Assembly: GCA_016708905.1 (NCBI GenBank)
Contig: JADJEV010000003.1
Location: 1,116,001-1,180,000, forward strand
Length of the DNA: 64,000 bases
Direction of reading: 5' to 3'
From: Candidatus Methylophosphatis roskildensis
GTDB lineage: Bacteria > Pseudomonadota > Gammaproteobacteria > Burkholderiales > Rhodocyclaceae
Below are positions 1-8,800 of this stretch, piece by piece. The position numbers and the translations under genes were made by a program. Each line of letters opens with the position of its first letter. Within the stretch, counting starts at the first letter, position 1. Below the pieces are notes generated by a model. That model did no database searches. It was not told the DNA's origin and saw only the letters and a program-made list of their open reading frames with translations.

Positions 1-1
1 C

Positions 2-538
2 TACAATGCATTCACCATCGAGAAGGTGCTGACACGCTATCCTAATCTCAAGTCGATCCGCGATTTCGGCAGAGTCTTCGGCAATCCGTGGAAGGACAAG
101 TTCTTCACCCTGCTCAGCCGCGGAATGACGCTCGACGGCATCGAGCACGACACGATTCGTGCGCCCGGCCGCTACGACGATCCGCGCATTCATTTCGCCG
201 CCAACTGCGCCGCGATCGGCTGCCCGATGCTGCGCGAGGAAGCCTATGTCGGCGCGCGCCTCGATGGGCAACTCGACGAGCAGGCCCTGCGTTTCATGTC
301 CGACCGCTCGCGCAATCGCTACGAAGCGGGCACGCGCGGGCTCGCGCTATCCTCGATCTTCGACTGGTACGGCAAGGACTTCGCGCGCGGCTGGAAGGGC
401 TACAACTCGCTCGGCCAGTGGCTGGCCCGCTACGCCGACCAGTTGGCCGACGGTGCCGAGGAACGCGCCGCGATTCGCGGCGGCAGCCTGCCGGTGGCTT
501 TCCTCGACTACGACTGGCGCCTCAACGACGCGAAGTAG
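2..538 (+). CDS. DUF547 domain protein (5'-truncated by window edge)
   Basis: The reading frame is open from the first bases of the window (Y-N-A-F-T-I-E-K before the first Met), so the start lies outside. The visible 178 residues match the C-terminal half of DUF547 proteins: a YNAFTI start, a conserved RAPGRYDDPRIHFAANCAAIGCP-like cysteine region (quoted in part), and the closing FLDYDWRLND. DUF547 proteins are extracytoplasmic and of unknown function. The gene is followed at once by TIGR04283 and TIGR04282 glycosyltransferase genes, a neighbourhood often seen in arsenosugar-associated clusters. That link is family knowledge; nothing here shows arsenic chemistry directly. Confidence 0.85.
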   Translation, partial: YNAFTIEKVLTRYPNLKSIRDFGRVFGNPWKDKFFTLLSRGMTLDGIEHDTIRAPGRYDDPRIHFAANCAAIGCPMLREEAYVGARLDGQLDEQALRFMSDRSRNRYEAGTRGLALSSIFDWYGKDFARGWKGYNSLGQWLARYADQLADGAEERAAIRGGSLPVAFLDYDWRLNDAK

Positions 539-559
539 CGACCCGGTATCGTGTCCCAC

Positions 560-1240
560 ATGAATCGACTGTCGATCATCATCCCTGCCCTGAACGAGGC
601 CGACAATATCGTCGCGACGCTGCTCGCCCTCGCGCCATTGGCCGCCCGCGGTGCCCAGCGCATCGTCGTCGACGGCGGCAGCACCGACGACACCGTGCAG
701 CGCGCGCGCGCCCATGCCGAGCGGGTCATCGTCACCGCGCGCGGGCGTGCATCCCAGATGAATGGCGGTGCCGCGGCCGCCGGCGGCGATGCTCTGCTGT
801 TCCTGCATGCCGACACGCGACTGCCGGCGAACGCCGACCGGCTCATATCCGATGCGCTGGCGAGCCATCAGTGGGGGCGCTTCGACATCCGCATCGACGA
901 ACCCGGCGCCTGGCCGGCGCTCGTGGCCTGGTTCATGAACTGGCGCTCGCGACTCAGCGGCATCGCCACCGGGGATCAGGCGATGTTCATGCGCCGCAAT
1001 GCGTTCGAGCGTCTCGGCGGATTCGCCGCGATTCCGTTGATGGAAGACATCGAGATGTCGCGGCGGCTCAAGGCGCTCGGCCCGCCGGCCTGCCTCGAAG
1101 CCGCCGTCGTGACCTCGGGCCGGCGCTGGGTGCGCCATGGCCCGTTGCGCACGATCTGGCTGATGTGGCGGCTGCGCGCGGCCTACTTCTTCGGCGCCGA
1201 TCCGGCGCGACTCGCCAGCCGCTACACCGACGCACGCTGA
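560..1240 (+). CDS. TIGR04283-family glycosyltransferase (GT2 fold)
   Basis: A family 2 glycosyltransferase of 226 residues. The N-terminus LSIIIPALNEADNI, the nucleotide-binding VVDGGSTDDT and the FLHADTRLP (DxD-type) motif are typical of the TIGR04283 group, often named arsenosugar biosynthesis glycosyltransferase. I chose the ATG at 560 because family members start Met-x-x-Leu-Ser just before the first beta strand; an in-frame GTG at 551 is possible. The next gene begins 2 bp after the stop, which suggests co-transcription. The sugar donor and acceptor cannot be read from the sequence. Confidence 0.88.
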   Translation: MNRLSIIIPALNEADNIVATLLALAPLAARGAQRIVVDGGSTDDTVQRARAHAERVIVTARGRASQMNGGAAAAGGDALLFLHADTRLPANADRLISDALASHQWGRFDIRIDEPGAWPALVAWFMNWRSRLSGIATGDQAMFMRRNAFERLGGFAAIPLMEDIEMSRRLKALGPPACLEAAVVTSGRRWVRHGPLRTIWLMWRLRAAYFFGADPARLASRYTDAR

Positions 1241-1242
1241 TC

Positions 1243-1887
1243 GTGGCCAGGATTCTGGTATTCGCCAAGGCGCCGCTGGCCGGTCGGGTCAAGACGCGGC
1301 TTTCCCCCGCGCTGGATGGCGAAGCTGCGGCCCTGCTCCACCGGCGCATGGTGCTGCATACGCTGAACGCCGCCTGCGCGGCCGCACCCGGCAGGGTCGA
1401 ACTGCATTGCAGTCCGTCGCCCGACCACCCATTCTTCGCCGACTGCGCGGCTCGCCATGAGGTTGCGCTGGCCCGCCAGATCGACGGCGACATCGGTGCA
1501 CGCATGGCGCACGCATTGCGCAACGCGTCGCGCGAAAATCCGCTGCTGCTGATCGGCACCGACTGCCCCGGACGCACCACGAACGATCTGCTGGCGGCGA
1601 TCCGCGCGCTCGAGTCGGGCCACGATGCGGTGCTCGGGCCGGTGGAAGACGGCGGCTATTCGCTGATCGGACTGGCCCGATTCGAGCCAGCGCTGTTCGC
1701 CGGCATCGCCTGGAGCACCGATCGCGTCATGACACAAACCGGTGCGCGCATGACGGATCTCGGCTTTCGCTGGATGAATCTGCCAACGCTGTGGGATGTC
1801 GACCGGCCGGCAGATCTGCCGCGGCTGCGCGCGCTATTCCCTGCGCTGCTCGATGGAATCGCAATCCATGCGTGCGCTCCTGATTAG
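1243..1887 (+). CDS. TIGR04282-family glycosyltransferase (DUF2064)
   Basis: A 214-residue protein with a GTG start. The motifs VFAKAPLAGRVKTRL at the N-terminus, LIGTDCPG in the middle and VEDGGYSLIGL toward the C-terminus are those of DUF2064/TIGR04282 proteins, which have a nucleotidyltransferase-like fold. The gene sits directly after the TIGR04283 gene and overlaps the next gene by 20 bp, so the cluster is probably translated as one unit. The frame extends far upstream as an artefact over the previous genes. GTG at 1243 places the conserved VFAKAP motif about six residues from the start, as in relatives. Confidence 0.88.
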   Translation: MARILVFAKAPLAGRVKTRLSPALDGEAAALLHRRMVLHTLNAACAAAPGRVELHCSPSPDHPFFADCAARHEVALARQIDGDIGARMAHALRNASRENPLLLIGTDCPGRTTNDLLAAIRALESGHDAVLGPVEDGGYSLIGLARFEPALFAGIAWSTDRVMTQTGARMTDLGFRWMNLPTLWDVDRPADLPRLRALFPALLDGIAIHACAPD

Positions 1888-2605
1888 CCTCGCCCTGCTG
1901 TGTTCGACGTTAGTGGCTGCCGACGGCGACGATCTTGCAGTCGGGCATTTCTCGGCCAATCCGCCAGGCAGCGCCCTGCCGGCAGGCTGGCAGCCGTACC
2001 GCCTCGCCAAGGGCAAGCACGAGACGCAGTACCTGTTGTCCAGCGTCGATAGTCGCACCGTGCTGGAGGCGCGCTCGAACGGGTCCGCATCGGCTCTGGC
2101 GTATGCGCTGCGCGCCGACCCGAAGCGCACACCGTGGCTGACGTTCCGCTGGCGTACCGAACGTCTGATCGAGAAGTCCGATATCCGGACCAAAGCCGGC
2201 GACGATTACCCGGCGCGCATCTATGTGGTCTTCGACTACGACATCGCGCGGCTGCCGTTTGGCGAGCGCATGAAGATGCGCATGGCGCGTTCGCTGTGGG
2301 GCGAGCAGTTGCCCGTGGCAACCCTGTGCTACGTCTGGGAGCCCCGCCAGCCGGTCGGCTACAGCCAGTGGAGCGCCTACACCGACCGCGTGCGCGTGAT
2401 CGTCGCGGAGTCGGGCAGCGCTCGGCTCGGCCAGTGGGTCGACATCGAGCGCAATGTGGCGGCGGATTTTCGCGCCGCCTTCGGCGAGGAGGCACCGCCG
2501 ATCACTTCGATCATCGTGGCGGCCGATACCGACAACACCGGCGAGACTGCCCATACATGGTTCGGTGACATCAGTCTGCACAGCAGACCAGCCGGAGGTC
2601 GCTGA
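1868..2605 (+). CDS. DUF3047 family secreted protein
   Basis: 245 residues beginning with a signal peptide (MRALLISLALLCSTLVAADG). The mature part matches DUF3047: PWLTFRWRTE, YPARIYVVFDYD, LCYVWEP, and the closing IIVAADTDNTGETA-type segment with a following WFGDI. I chose the ATG at 1868 over the upstream frame start because only this start gives a signal peptide. The function of DUF3047 is unknown; it probably acts in the periplasm. It overlaps the TIGR04282 gene and is likely the last gene of the cluster. Confidence 0.85.
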   Translation: MRALLISLALLCSTLVAADGDDLAVGHFSANPPGSALPAGWQPYRLAKGKHETQYLLSSVDSRTVLEARSNGSASALAYALRADPKRTPWLTFRWRTERLIEKSDIRTKAGDDYPARIYVVFDYDIARLPFGERMKMRMARSLWGEQLPVATLCYVWEPRQPVGYSQWSAYTDRVRVIVAESGSARLGQWVDIERNVAADFRAAFGEEAPPITSIIVAADTDNTGETAHTWFGDISLHSRPAGGR

Positions 2606-2695
2606 ATCCCGCGCGCCGGGCTGGCGACTGCTCCGCGGGCGACTGGCCCGGTGGTAGTAGAATGGCCGCTCACCTTCGCCGTTCCATCCCCACCA

Positions 2696-3868
2696 ATGAA
2701 ACGCACCCGCTTCTCCCGCCGCGGCGGCCTCACCCGCGACGCCGAGCAACTGATCGTCGCCGCGCGCGGCTTGGGCAACTCGGGCAGTCGTCTCGAAGAT
2801 CGCTACTGGGAAACGCAACTGTTCGAACCAGTAAGCCACATGCTCGGCGCCGGCAACGAGGACGGCCTGAACGCGGCACTCGATGCCCTGTACCGCGACG
2901 ATGGGCGCGGCTACGAGGCGCTCGCCGACATGGTTGAGGCCTGCACCGAGAGCGCCCAGGTCGACGACGAGGGCAAGCAGTGGGACGTGCTGATGTTCGC
3001 GGCGCCGGCGCTGGCATGGTCACGCTTCAGCATTCCTTCGGGCACGATATCCGGCGCCGCACTGGCCGCACTGCGTGTTCATCTCGGCGCGCACGTCGTC
3101 GCGGCGGGCGGACGCGTGGCGCTGACGAACGTGCTGTGGAGCCCCGACCAGTTGCCCAACGGTTTCGTCGAGACCCATGAACTCGCGCAGCGACTGACCG
3201 CCGCGGCGATCACGGAGCGCGACGTGGTCGTCAATCCGCGCGATCTCCCCGAGACCAACCCGTTCCTGTCGGACATGCGCTACATCATCGGTGCCGCCGC
3301 CGTTCCGCGCGGTGCTGCGCTGTTTCGCTGGCAGGAGGCCGACGGCTCGCGCGAGGCCGCCGGCACCGCCTGGACCACCCAGGGCCACGCAGCGATGCAG
3401 GCGCTGTTCGCAGGCTGCGCGCTCGAGGTGCTGCTGCCGGACGCATTTCATGCAGCCTGCCGGCAGGCTGACCGCCGCGCGCGTCCCTATTCGCTGGCCG
3501 CTTCGGTGGCCTTTCTGGAAAGCGCACTCGATGCCAAGCCGGCGAGCCTGCACGTCACCATCGGTGGCTTCTGGGACAAGCGGCTCGAGGAATTCCGTGT
3601 CGGCTTCGCGCTGCATGGACAAACCGAGGTTGTGCACGGCGTGGTCTGGCCGCTGCTCGACGCCGAGGACGAGAACTCCGACGTTACGCAGCAGATCGAA
3701 GCTGTGTTGCGCGAGTGCGGTGTCACCGACATCGTGGTGCACGAGCAGCGCTTCCCGCTCGAATACTGCGACGACTGCGGCGCACCGCTCTACCCCGATT
3801 CCGATGGCATGCCGGCCCATGCCGAGATGCCCGAGCCCGAGCAGCCGCAGCCGCGGCATCTTCATTGA
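2696..3868 (+). CDS. DUF2863 family protein
   Basis: 390 residues beginning MKRTRFSRRGGLTRDAEQL, a strongly conserved opening of DUF2863 proteins, which are found mainly in betaproteobacteria and have no known function. No signal peptide or membrane segment is visible. The C-terminus holds a CxxC pair (YCDDCGAPLYPDSDG), which could bind metal. The ATG at 2696 was chosen because it gives the conserved start; an in-frame GTG at 2651 lies upstream. The gene is 90 bp past DUF3047 and may be transcribed separately. Confidence 0.85.
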   Translation: MKRTRFSRRGGLTRDAEQLIVAARGLGNSGSRLEDRYWETQLFEPVSHMLGAGNEDGLNAALDALYRDDGRGYEALADMVEACTESAQVDDEGKQWDVLMFAAPALAWSRFSIPSGTISGAALAALRVHLGAHVVAAGGRVALTNVLWSPDQLPNGFVETHELAQRLTAAAITERDVVVNPRDLPETNPFLSDMRYIIGAAAVPRGAALFRWQEADGSREAAGTAWTTQGHAAMQALFAGCALEVLLPDAFHAACRQADRRARPYSLAASVAFLESALDAKPASLHVTIGGFWDKRLEEFRVGFALHGQTEVVHGVVWPLLDAEDENSDVTQQIEAVLRECGVTDIVVHEQRFPLEYCDDCGAPLYPDSDGMPAHAEMPEPEQPQPRHLH

Positions 3869-3949
3869 ACGACCGTTAGCCTCAGTAGTTCTTGCGCTGG
3901 CGCGCAGGTATATTGCAAGCTATGCAGTAAGGTTGTCAGGAGAACCATC

Positions 3950-4192
3950 ATGCGTGAGATCGGTGCCTTCGAGGCCAAGAACAAGCTTGGTACCTTGCTC
4001 GACTGGGTCGAGAGCGGCGAGGAGGTTCTCATCACCCGGCGCGGCAAGGCCGTGGCGCGCCTGGTACCTGCTGCGATCGGTTTCGACCGCAGCAAAGCTC
4101 GGCGGGCTGCGAACGGCATCCTTGATGCCAGACGCGGCGTCACCCTCGGCGACCTCAGGATCAAGGATCTGGTGAATGAAGGCCGCCCATGA
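3950..4192 (+). CDS. Type II antitoxin, Phd/YefM family
   Basis: An 80-residue protein beginning MREIGAFEAKNKLGTLLDWV with VLITRRGKAVARLVP, the classic Phd/YefM N-terminal DNA-binding fold. Such antitoxins bind their own promoter and neutralise a partner toxin through the C-terminal tail. A good ribosome site (AGGAGAACC) precedes the ATG. The stop overlaps an ATG at 4189 (ATGA), as is usual for VapBC-type pairs, but the toxin reading frame ends after 14 codons. The antitoxin is therefore now without a visible partner. Confidence 0.88.
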   Translation: MREIGAFEAKNKLGTLLDWVESGEEVLITRRGKAVARLVPAAIGFDRSKARRAANGILDARRGVTLGDLRIKDLVNEGRP

Positions 4193-4233
4193 GCTTCGTG
4201 CTGGATAGCTCGGTCAGCCTTGATGGAGTATGA
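4189..4233 (+). pseudogene. Remnant of a PIN-domain (VapC) toxin start
   Basis: An ATG overlapping the antitoxin stop reads MSFVLDSSVSLDGV and then stops. MSFVLDSSV is the usual N-terminus of VapC PIN nucleases, with the first catalytic Asp. Everything after it is lost and the sequence runs into the 3' end of the convergent diguanylate cyclase gene. The stump suggests a deletion that removed the nuclease body. Confidence 0.75.
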
Positions 4234-4272
4234 AGACCAGGCGCGCACGGCGCCGACACGAGCCGGCGCTGG

Positions 4273-5805
4273 CTAGCCCGCGGGCGCCTGCCACAGACTC
4301 ACGCGGTTGCGTCCGTCTTCTTTCGCCTTGTACAGTGCGTTGTCGGCCTGCACGATGAGTTCTTCCAGGTCGGCTGCACCCTGCACGATCGATGCCACCC
4401 CGAAGCTCGAGGTGATGCGTTCGACCCGGATGGTGCGCAATGCCGCACTCGCCGACTCTTCGATGCTTGCGCGAAGTTTCTCGGCGATCTGCATGGCCTG
4501 CTCGCTGGAGGTGTTCGGCAGAATGACGCAGAACTCTTCTCCGCCATAGCGGCACACGACGTCCGAACCGCGCGTCACGCGCAGCAGCGTGCGTGCCACC
4601 GCCTGGATTACCTGGTCACCGACAGCATGGCCGTACTTGTCGTTGAAGCGCTTGAAGTAATCGATGTCGGTCATCACGCAGCAAAGATCGCCGCCCTGCT
4701 TCGCGGCATGCTCGAACAGATCGCCGGCATTTTCGAAGAGTGCGCGCCGATTCACGCATCCGGTCATCGGGTCTCGCGTCGCCAGCAGCCGCAGTTCATC
4801 GTTCTGGGCACGAATCTGCGAGCGCGAGGCCTCGAGTTCGGACATCGTCTGATGCAGTTGCTCGTTGGTTCGTTGCAGTTCGCTGACATCGTCGAACGTG
4901 ACCATGCATCCGCGCAATCGACCGGAGCCATCCATGATCGGAGAGCAACCGACGACCGTTTCGATCGATCCACCATCGGCTTGAGAAATGCTCAGGCGCT
5001 CGTCAGCCACGGCCCCCTGCTCACGCAGCACCTCATCCCACGGCGCACCGGGCGGATCGCGTTTCGACATTGCCGCGTCGAGCCATTCGAGTTCGCTCGC
5101 CTTGCGCCCCTGCAATTCGTTGTCGGCATCCCGATGCAGCTTGCGGAACGCCCTGTTTGCGAGAACGATGCGCCCGTCCTGGTCGAGCACCAACAGTCCG
5201 TCGCCGAGTGCATCGTAGGCCTTGCGGACGCGGTCGGGTACAACAGCCGACGGGTCGAGGTATTGCAGGGCACGACGCAGATAGGCGTAGAACAGCAACA
5301 GCCCGAGCGTGGCGAGCAGCACGACGACGAGCACGGTCGGCTGACGAAGCCAGTCCGCCACGCTGCGCGGGCCGGCAGGCGCAAAGCTGATCTCGAGATC
5401 CCCCCAATGCGTGCGTCCTGCGTTCAGGGGAACCCGAACATGATTGTCGGTCGATCGACCCGCCTCGGGCGCGATCCAGTGCAAGGCATGATCGCCGCGC
5501 TCTGCCAGGAGGGTGCCATCCGACCGGCGCACCGCAGTTGACAGGATGTCGCCGCCGCGCGTGACCACCTGTTGAAGTATCCGGCCGAGAAGCGCCTCGT
5601 TATCGGCCTCGATCAGCGGCGCAATCGTGACGGCAAGGTTCTCCGCGTAGCGCTGACGCATCTGGCGTTCTCCCGACGCCTGCCCGGGCAACGCATCCAG
5701 GATCAACTCTGCCGCCAGCACCAGCGCCAGGGCGACCGACACCAGGCCGATGCTCAGTCGGGCAACCGGCCCCAGGCGCAACAACTTAGCCAGGCTGATC
5801 GACAT
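4273..5805 (-). CDS. Membrane PAS-GGDEF diguanylate cyclase
   Basis: 510 residues. Transmembrane segments near residues 13-35 and 170-190 enclose a periplasmic sensor region. A PAS-like domain follows (about 215-330), then a short coiled coil (TNEQLHQTMSELEASRSQI) and a GGDEF domain. The active-site motif is GGEEF (about residue 420), and an RGSD inhibitory site lies five residues before it, so an active, product-inhibited cyclase making c-di-GMP is expected. The ATG at 5805 was chosen because it lies one base after the stop of the giant protein gene; further-upstream starts lie inside that gene. It is the last gene of the export operon and could couple c-di-GMP to surface display. Confidence 0.9.
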   Translation of the reverse strand: MSISLAKLLRLGPVARLSIGLVSVALALVLAAELILDALPGQASGERQMRQRYAENLAVTIAPLIEADNEALLGRILQQVVTRGGDILSTAVRRSDGTLLAERGDHALHWIAPEAGRSTDNHVRVPLNAGRTHWGDLEISFAPAGPRSVADWLRQPTVLVVVLLATLGLLLFYAYLRRALQYLDPSAVVPDRVRKAYDALGDGLLVLDQDGRIVLANRAFRKLHRDADNELQGRKASELEWLDAAMSKRDPPGAPWDEVLREQGAVADERLSISQADGGSIETVVGCSPIMDGSGRLRGCMVTFDDVSELQRTNEQLHQTMSELEASRSQIRAQNDELRLLATRDPMTGCVNRRALFENAGDLFEHAAKQGGDLCCVMTDIDYFKRFNDKYGHAVGDQVIQAVARTLLRVTRGSDVVCRYGGEEFCVILPNTSSEQAMQIAEKLRASIEESASAALRTIRVERITSSFGVASIVQGAADLEELIVQADNALYKAKEDGRNRVSLWQAPAG

Positions 5806-5806
5806 A

Positions 5807-8800
5807 TCAGCGCGAAGCCCCGAACACTTCGGCAACGGCCGACTCCTCGCGCCGTGCCTCCGAATCTGCATCCTCGCCCCAGCGGGGCTGGTCGGTTTCC
5901 GAATCCGGCAGGATGGAGAGTACGTCGATCTGGCGCCAGAACGGCAACGACGCCGCAACACCCGCGGCAAGCCCGCTTATGCGCAGAGCCCACCAGACGA
6001 CGCCGACCGTCAGGGTCAGTCCGTTCACTCGCACGGCGTCGACCTGAATGTCGAGTCCGCCATCGTTCCCGACTTGTTCGGCTTCGTGCTCGACGGCCAA
6101 CTCGATCTCTTCGAGCGCCTGGGGGGATGCGCCCGTCCTCTGATTCGTCTGCATGAGCGAGAGCAAGCGCAGGATACCGTCGTCCTGCTCGTTCAGCTCG
6201 ACCATCTCGATGCGCGTACCGCGATCGGGAGTCGGTGCGGCGACAACCGGCGCGTGCCTGCCAAGGGCTTCGGGCAAGTCCGGCTGCCTGTCGGCAACGA
6301 GGATCCAACCGTCGGTCTGCCGTTGAGTGGTCGCCGACTGCTCCAGTGAGAAAGCAGCAGACGGAACGCCTTTCGAATCGCCACTGGGCCGGGCTATCTC
6401 TGTACCTGCCACGCCGCCGCCCGCGGTGCCGCTCGAACCATCGGCGGCACCTGCGCCCGGCATGTCTCCGCCGCCCGCAGGGAGCAAGTCCGTGCCAATC
6501 ACGTTCCGGCCAACCCGCGAAATCTCGACGGCCATGGTCAGCGTGCTGAAACTGCCGTCGGCGCTGGTCGCCCGCACGGTGATGGTAGGCGACTGGCCGG
6601 TGGCGTAGCCCAGGCTGCTTCCCTGCGCGACGGTGATGATGCCGCTGGCTGGGTCGATGGCGAATACTCCGCCGGCATCGTCGTCCAGGCTGTAGGTGAC
6701 CGCATGATTGCTGCCGTCGGCATCGCTTGCGAAGGCAGTGACGCCGATCAGCGTACCTGCCGGGGACAGTTCATCGACCGCATTCGACGCCACATTGACG
6801 TCGGTAACCCCACCGATCGCGAACTCATTTGCATCGTCGAGCGCGTTCGTGAAGCTCTGAGTGGAAAAGCTGCCATCGGTCGAGGTGGCGCGTACGACAA
6901 TGGTATGGGCAGCCATCGACTCATAGTCGAGCAGCGATCCGTCGGCCACCATGACGACGCCGGAGTCGGGGTCGATCGAAAAGCGTCCGCCCGCATTGTC
7001 GTCGAGGCTGTAGCTAACCGCCGATCCGTCGGGATCGACGGCGACAGCCGTGATGCCGACTGCCGTTCCACTTGGAGCATTCTCGACGACAGCGTTCGGC
7101 GCTCCATCGCGATCCTGCACCGGCCCGATATCGCTCTCGTCGATGTCGGTCACCGTCACAGCGATCGCCTGGGTGTCGCTGAGCGTGCCATCGGAGACCC
7201 GCACGATCACGTCGTAGACGTTGTCGCCCCCGAAGTCGCTCGGGTTCTCGTAGTCGGGGGCGGCCAGGAAACCTAGCACACCAGTATTCGCATCGATCGT
7301 GAAGCGGGCGGCGTCCGCACCGCCGGCAATGCCATAAATCGGTGCGTCGCCATCGAGATCGAGACTGGTAACGGTAAGCACCGTCCTGGTGTTCTCCGTG
7401 ACCGTGAGGTGGCTGCTGCTGGTGATGACCGGCGCGTTGTCGCTGACCGGCGTGATCGTGATATTGACGGTGGCCTCACTGACCTGCCCGTCGTTGTCGG
7501 TCAGCCGGTAGCTGAAGCTGTCGCTGAAGTTCTCCGAGCCGTCGTGGGTGTAGCTGAAGCTGCCGTCGGCGTTGAGGGTCAGCGTGCCGTGGCTGACGTC
7601 GCTGACCAGGCTGACGTTGACCGGCGTGTCACTGAGACCCATGTCGTTGGTCTTGACGTTCGTCGCCCCGCCGACCAGGCTGGTGGCGGTGCCGCCTTCG
7701 GCAACGCTGATGGCATCGGCGTTGGCCACTGGTGTCGTGTCGCTGACCGGGGTGATCGTGATGCTGACGGTGGCGGTACTGGTCTCGCCGTCGTTGTCGG
7801 TCAGCCGGTAGCTGAAGCTGTCGCTGAAGTTCTCGGAACCATCGTGCACGTAGCTGAAGCTGCCGTCGGCGTTGAGGGTCAGGCTGCCGTGAGACACGTC
7901 GGTCACCAGGCTGACGTTGACCGGCGTGTCACTGAGACCCGTGTCGTTGGTCTTGACGTTCGTCGCCCCGCCGACCAGGCTGGTGGCGGTGCCGCCTTCG
8001 GCAACGGCGATGGCATCGGCGTTGGCCACCGGGGTGGCATCGCTGACCGGGCTGATGGTGATGCTGACCGTGGCGGTGCTGGTCTGGCCGTCGTTGTCGG
8101 TCAGCTGGTAGCTGAAGCTGTCGCTGAAGTTCTCCGAGCCGTCGTGGGTGTAGCTGAAGCTGCCGTCGGCGTTCAGGGTGAAGGCGCTGGCGTGGGCCGG
8201 ACCACTCACCACACTGACATTGACCGGCGTATCGCTCAGGCCGCCATCGTTGGCCATCACGCTGGTCGCCCCGCCGACCAGGGTGGTGGCGGTGCCGCCT
8301 TCGGCCACGCTGATGGCATCATCGAAGGCCACTGGCGTCGTATCGCTGACCGGGCTGATCGTGATGCTGACCGTGGCGTCGCTGGTCTGGCCGTCGTTGT
8401 CGGTCAGCCGGTAGCTGAAGCTGTCGCTGAAGTTCTCCGAGCCGTCGTGGAGGTAGCTGAAGGTGCCGTCGGCGTTGAGCGTCAGCGTGCCGTGGCTGAC
8501 GTCGCTGACAAGGCTGACGTTGACCGGGCTGTCGGCCAGACCGGTGTCGTTGGTCTTGACGTTGGTCGCCCCGCCGAGCAGGCTGGTGGCGGTGCCGCCC
8601 TCGGCCACGCTGATGGCATCGGCGTTGGCCACCGGGGTGGCATCGCTGACCGGGCTGATCGTGATGCTGACCGTGGCGTCGCTGGTCTGGCCGTCGTTGT
8701 CGGTCAGCCGGTAGCTGAAGCTGTCGCTGAAGTTCTCCGAGCCGTCGTGGAGGTAGCTGAAGCTGCCGTCGGCGTTGAGGGTCAGCGTGCCGTGGGCCAC

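Noticed and set aside
88..1242. Long upstream extension of the TIGR04282 frame
   Set aside because: It runs over two well-supported genes in another frame; only the part from 1243 shows the family motifs.
5990..6060. LPxTG-type or autotransporter anchor at the giant protein C-terminus
   Set aside because: Only a single hydrophobic segment followed by an acidic tail is seen; no LPxTG or beta-barrel pattern.
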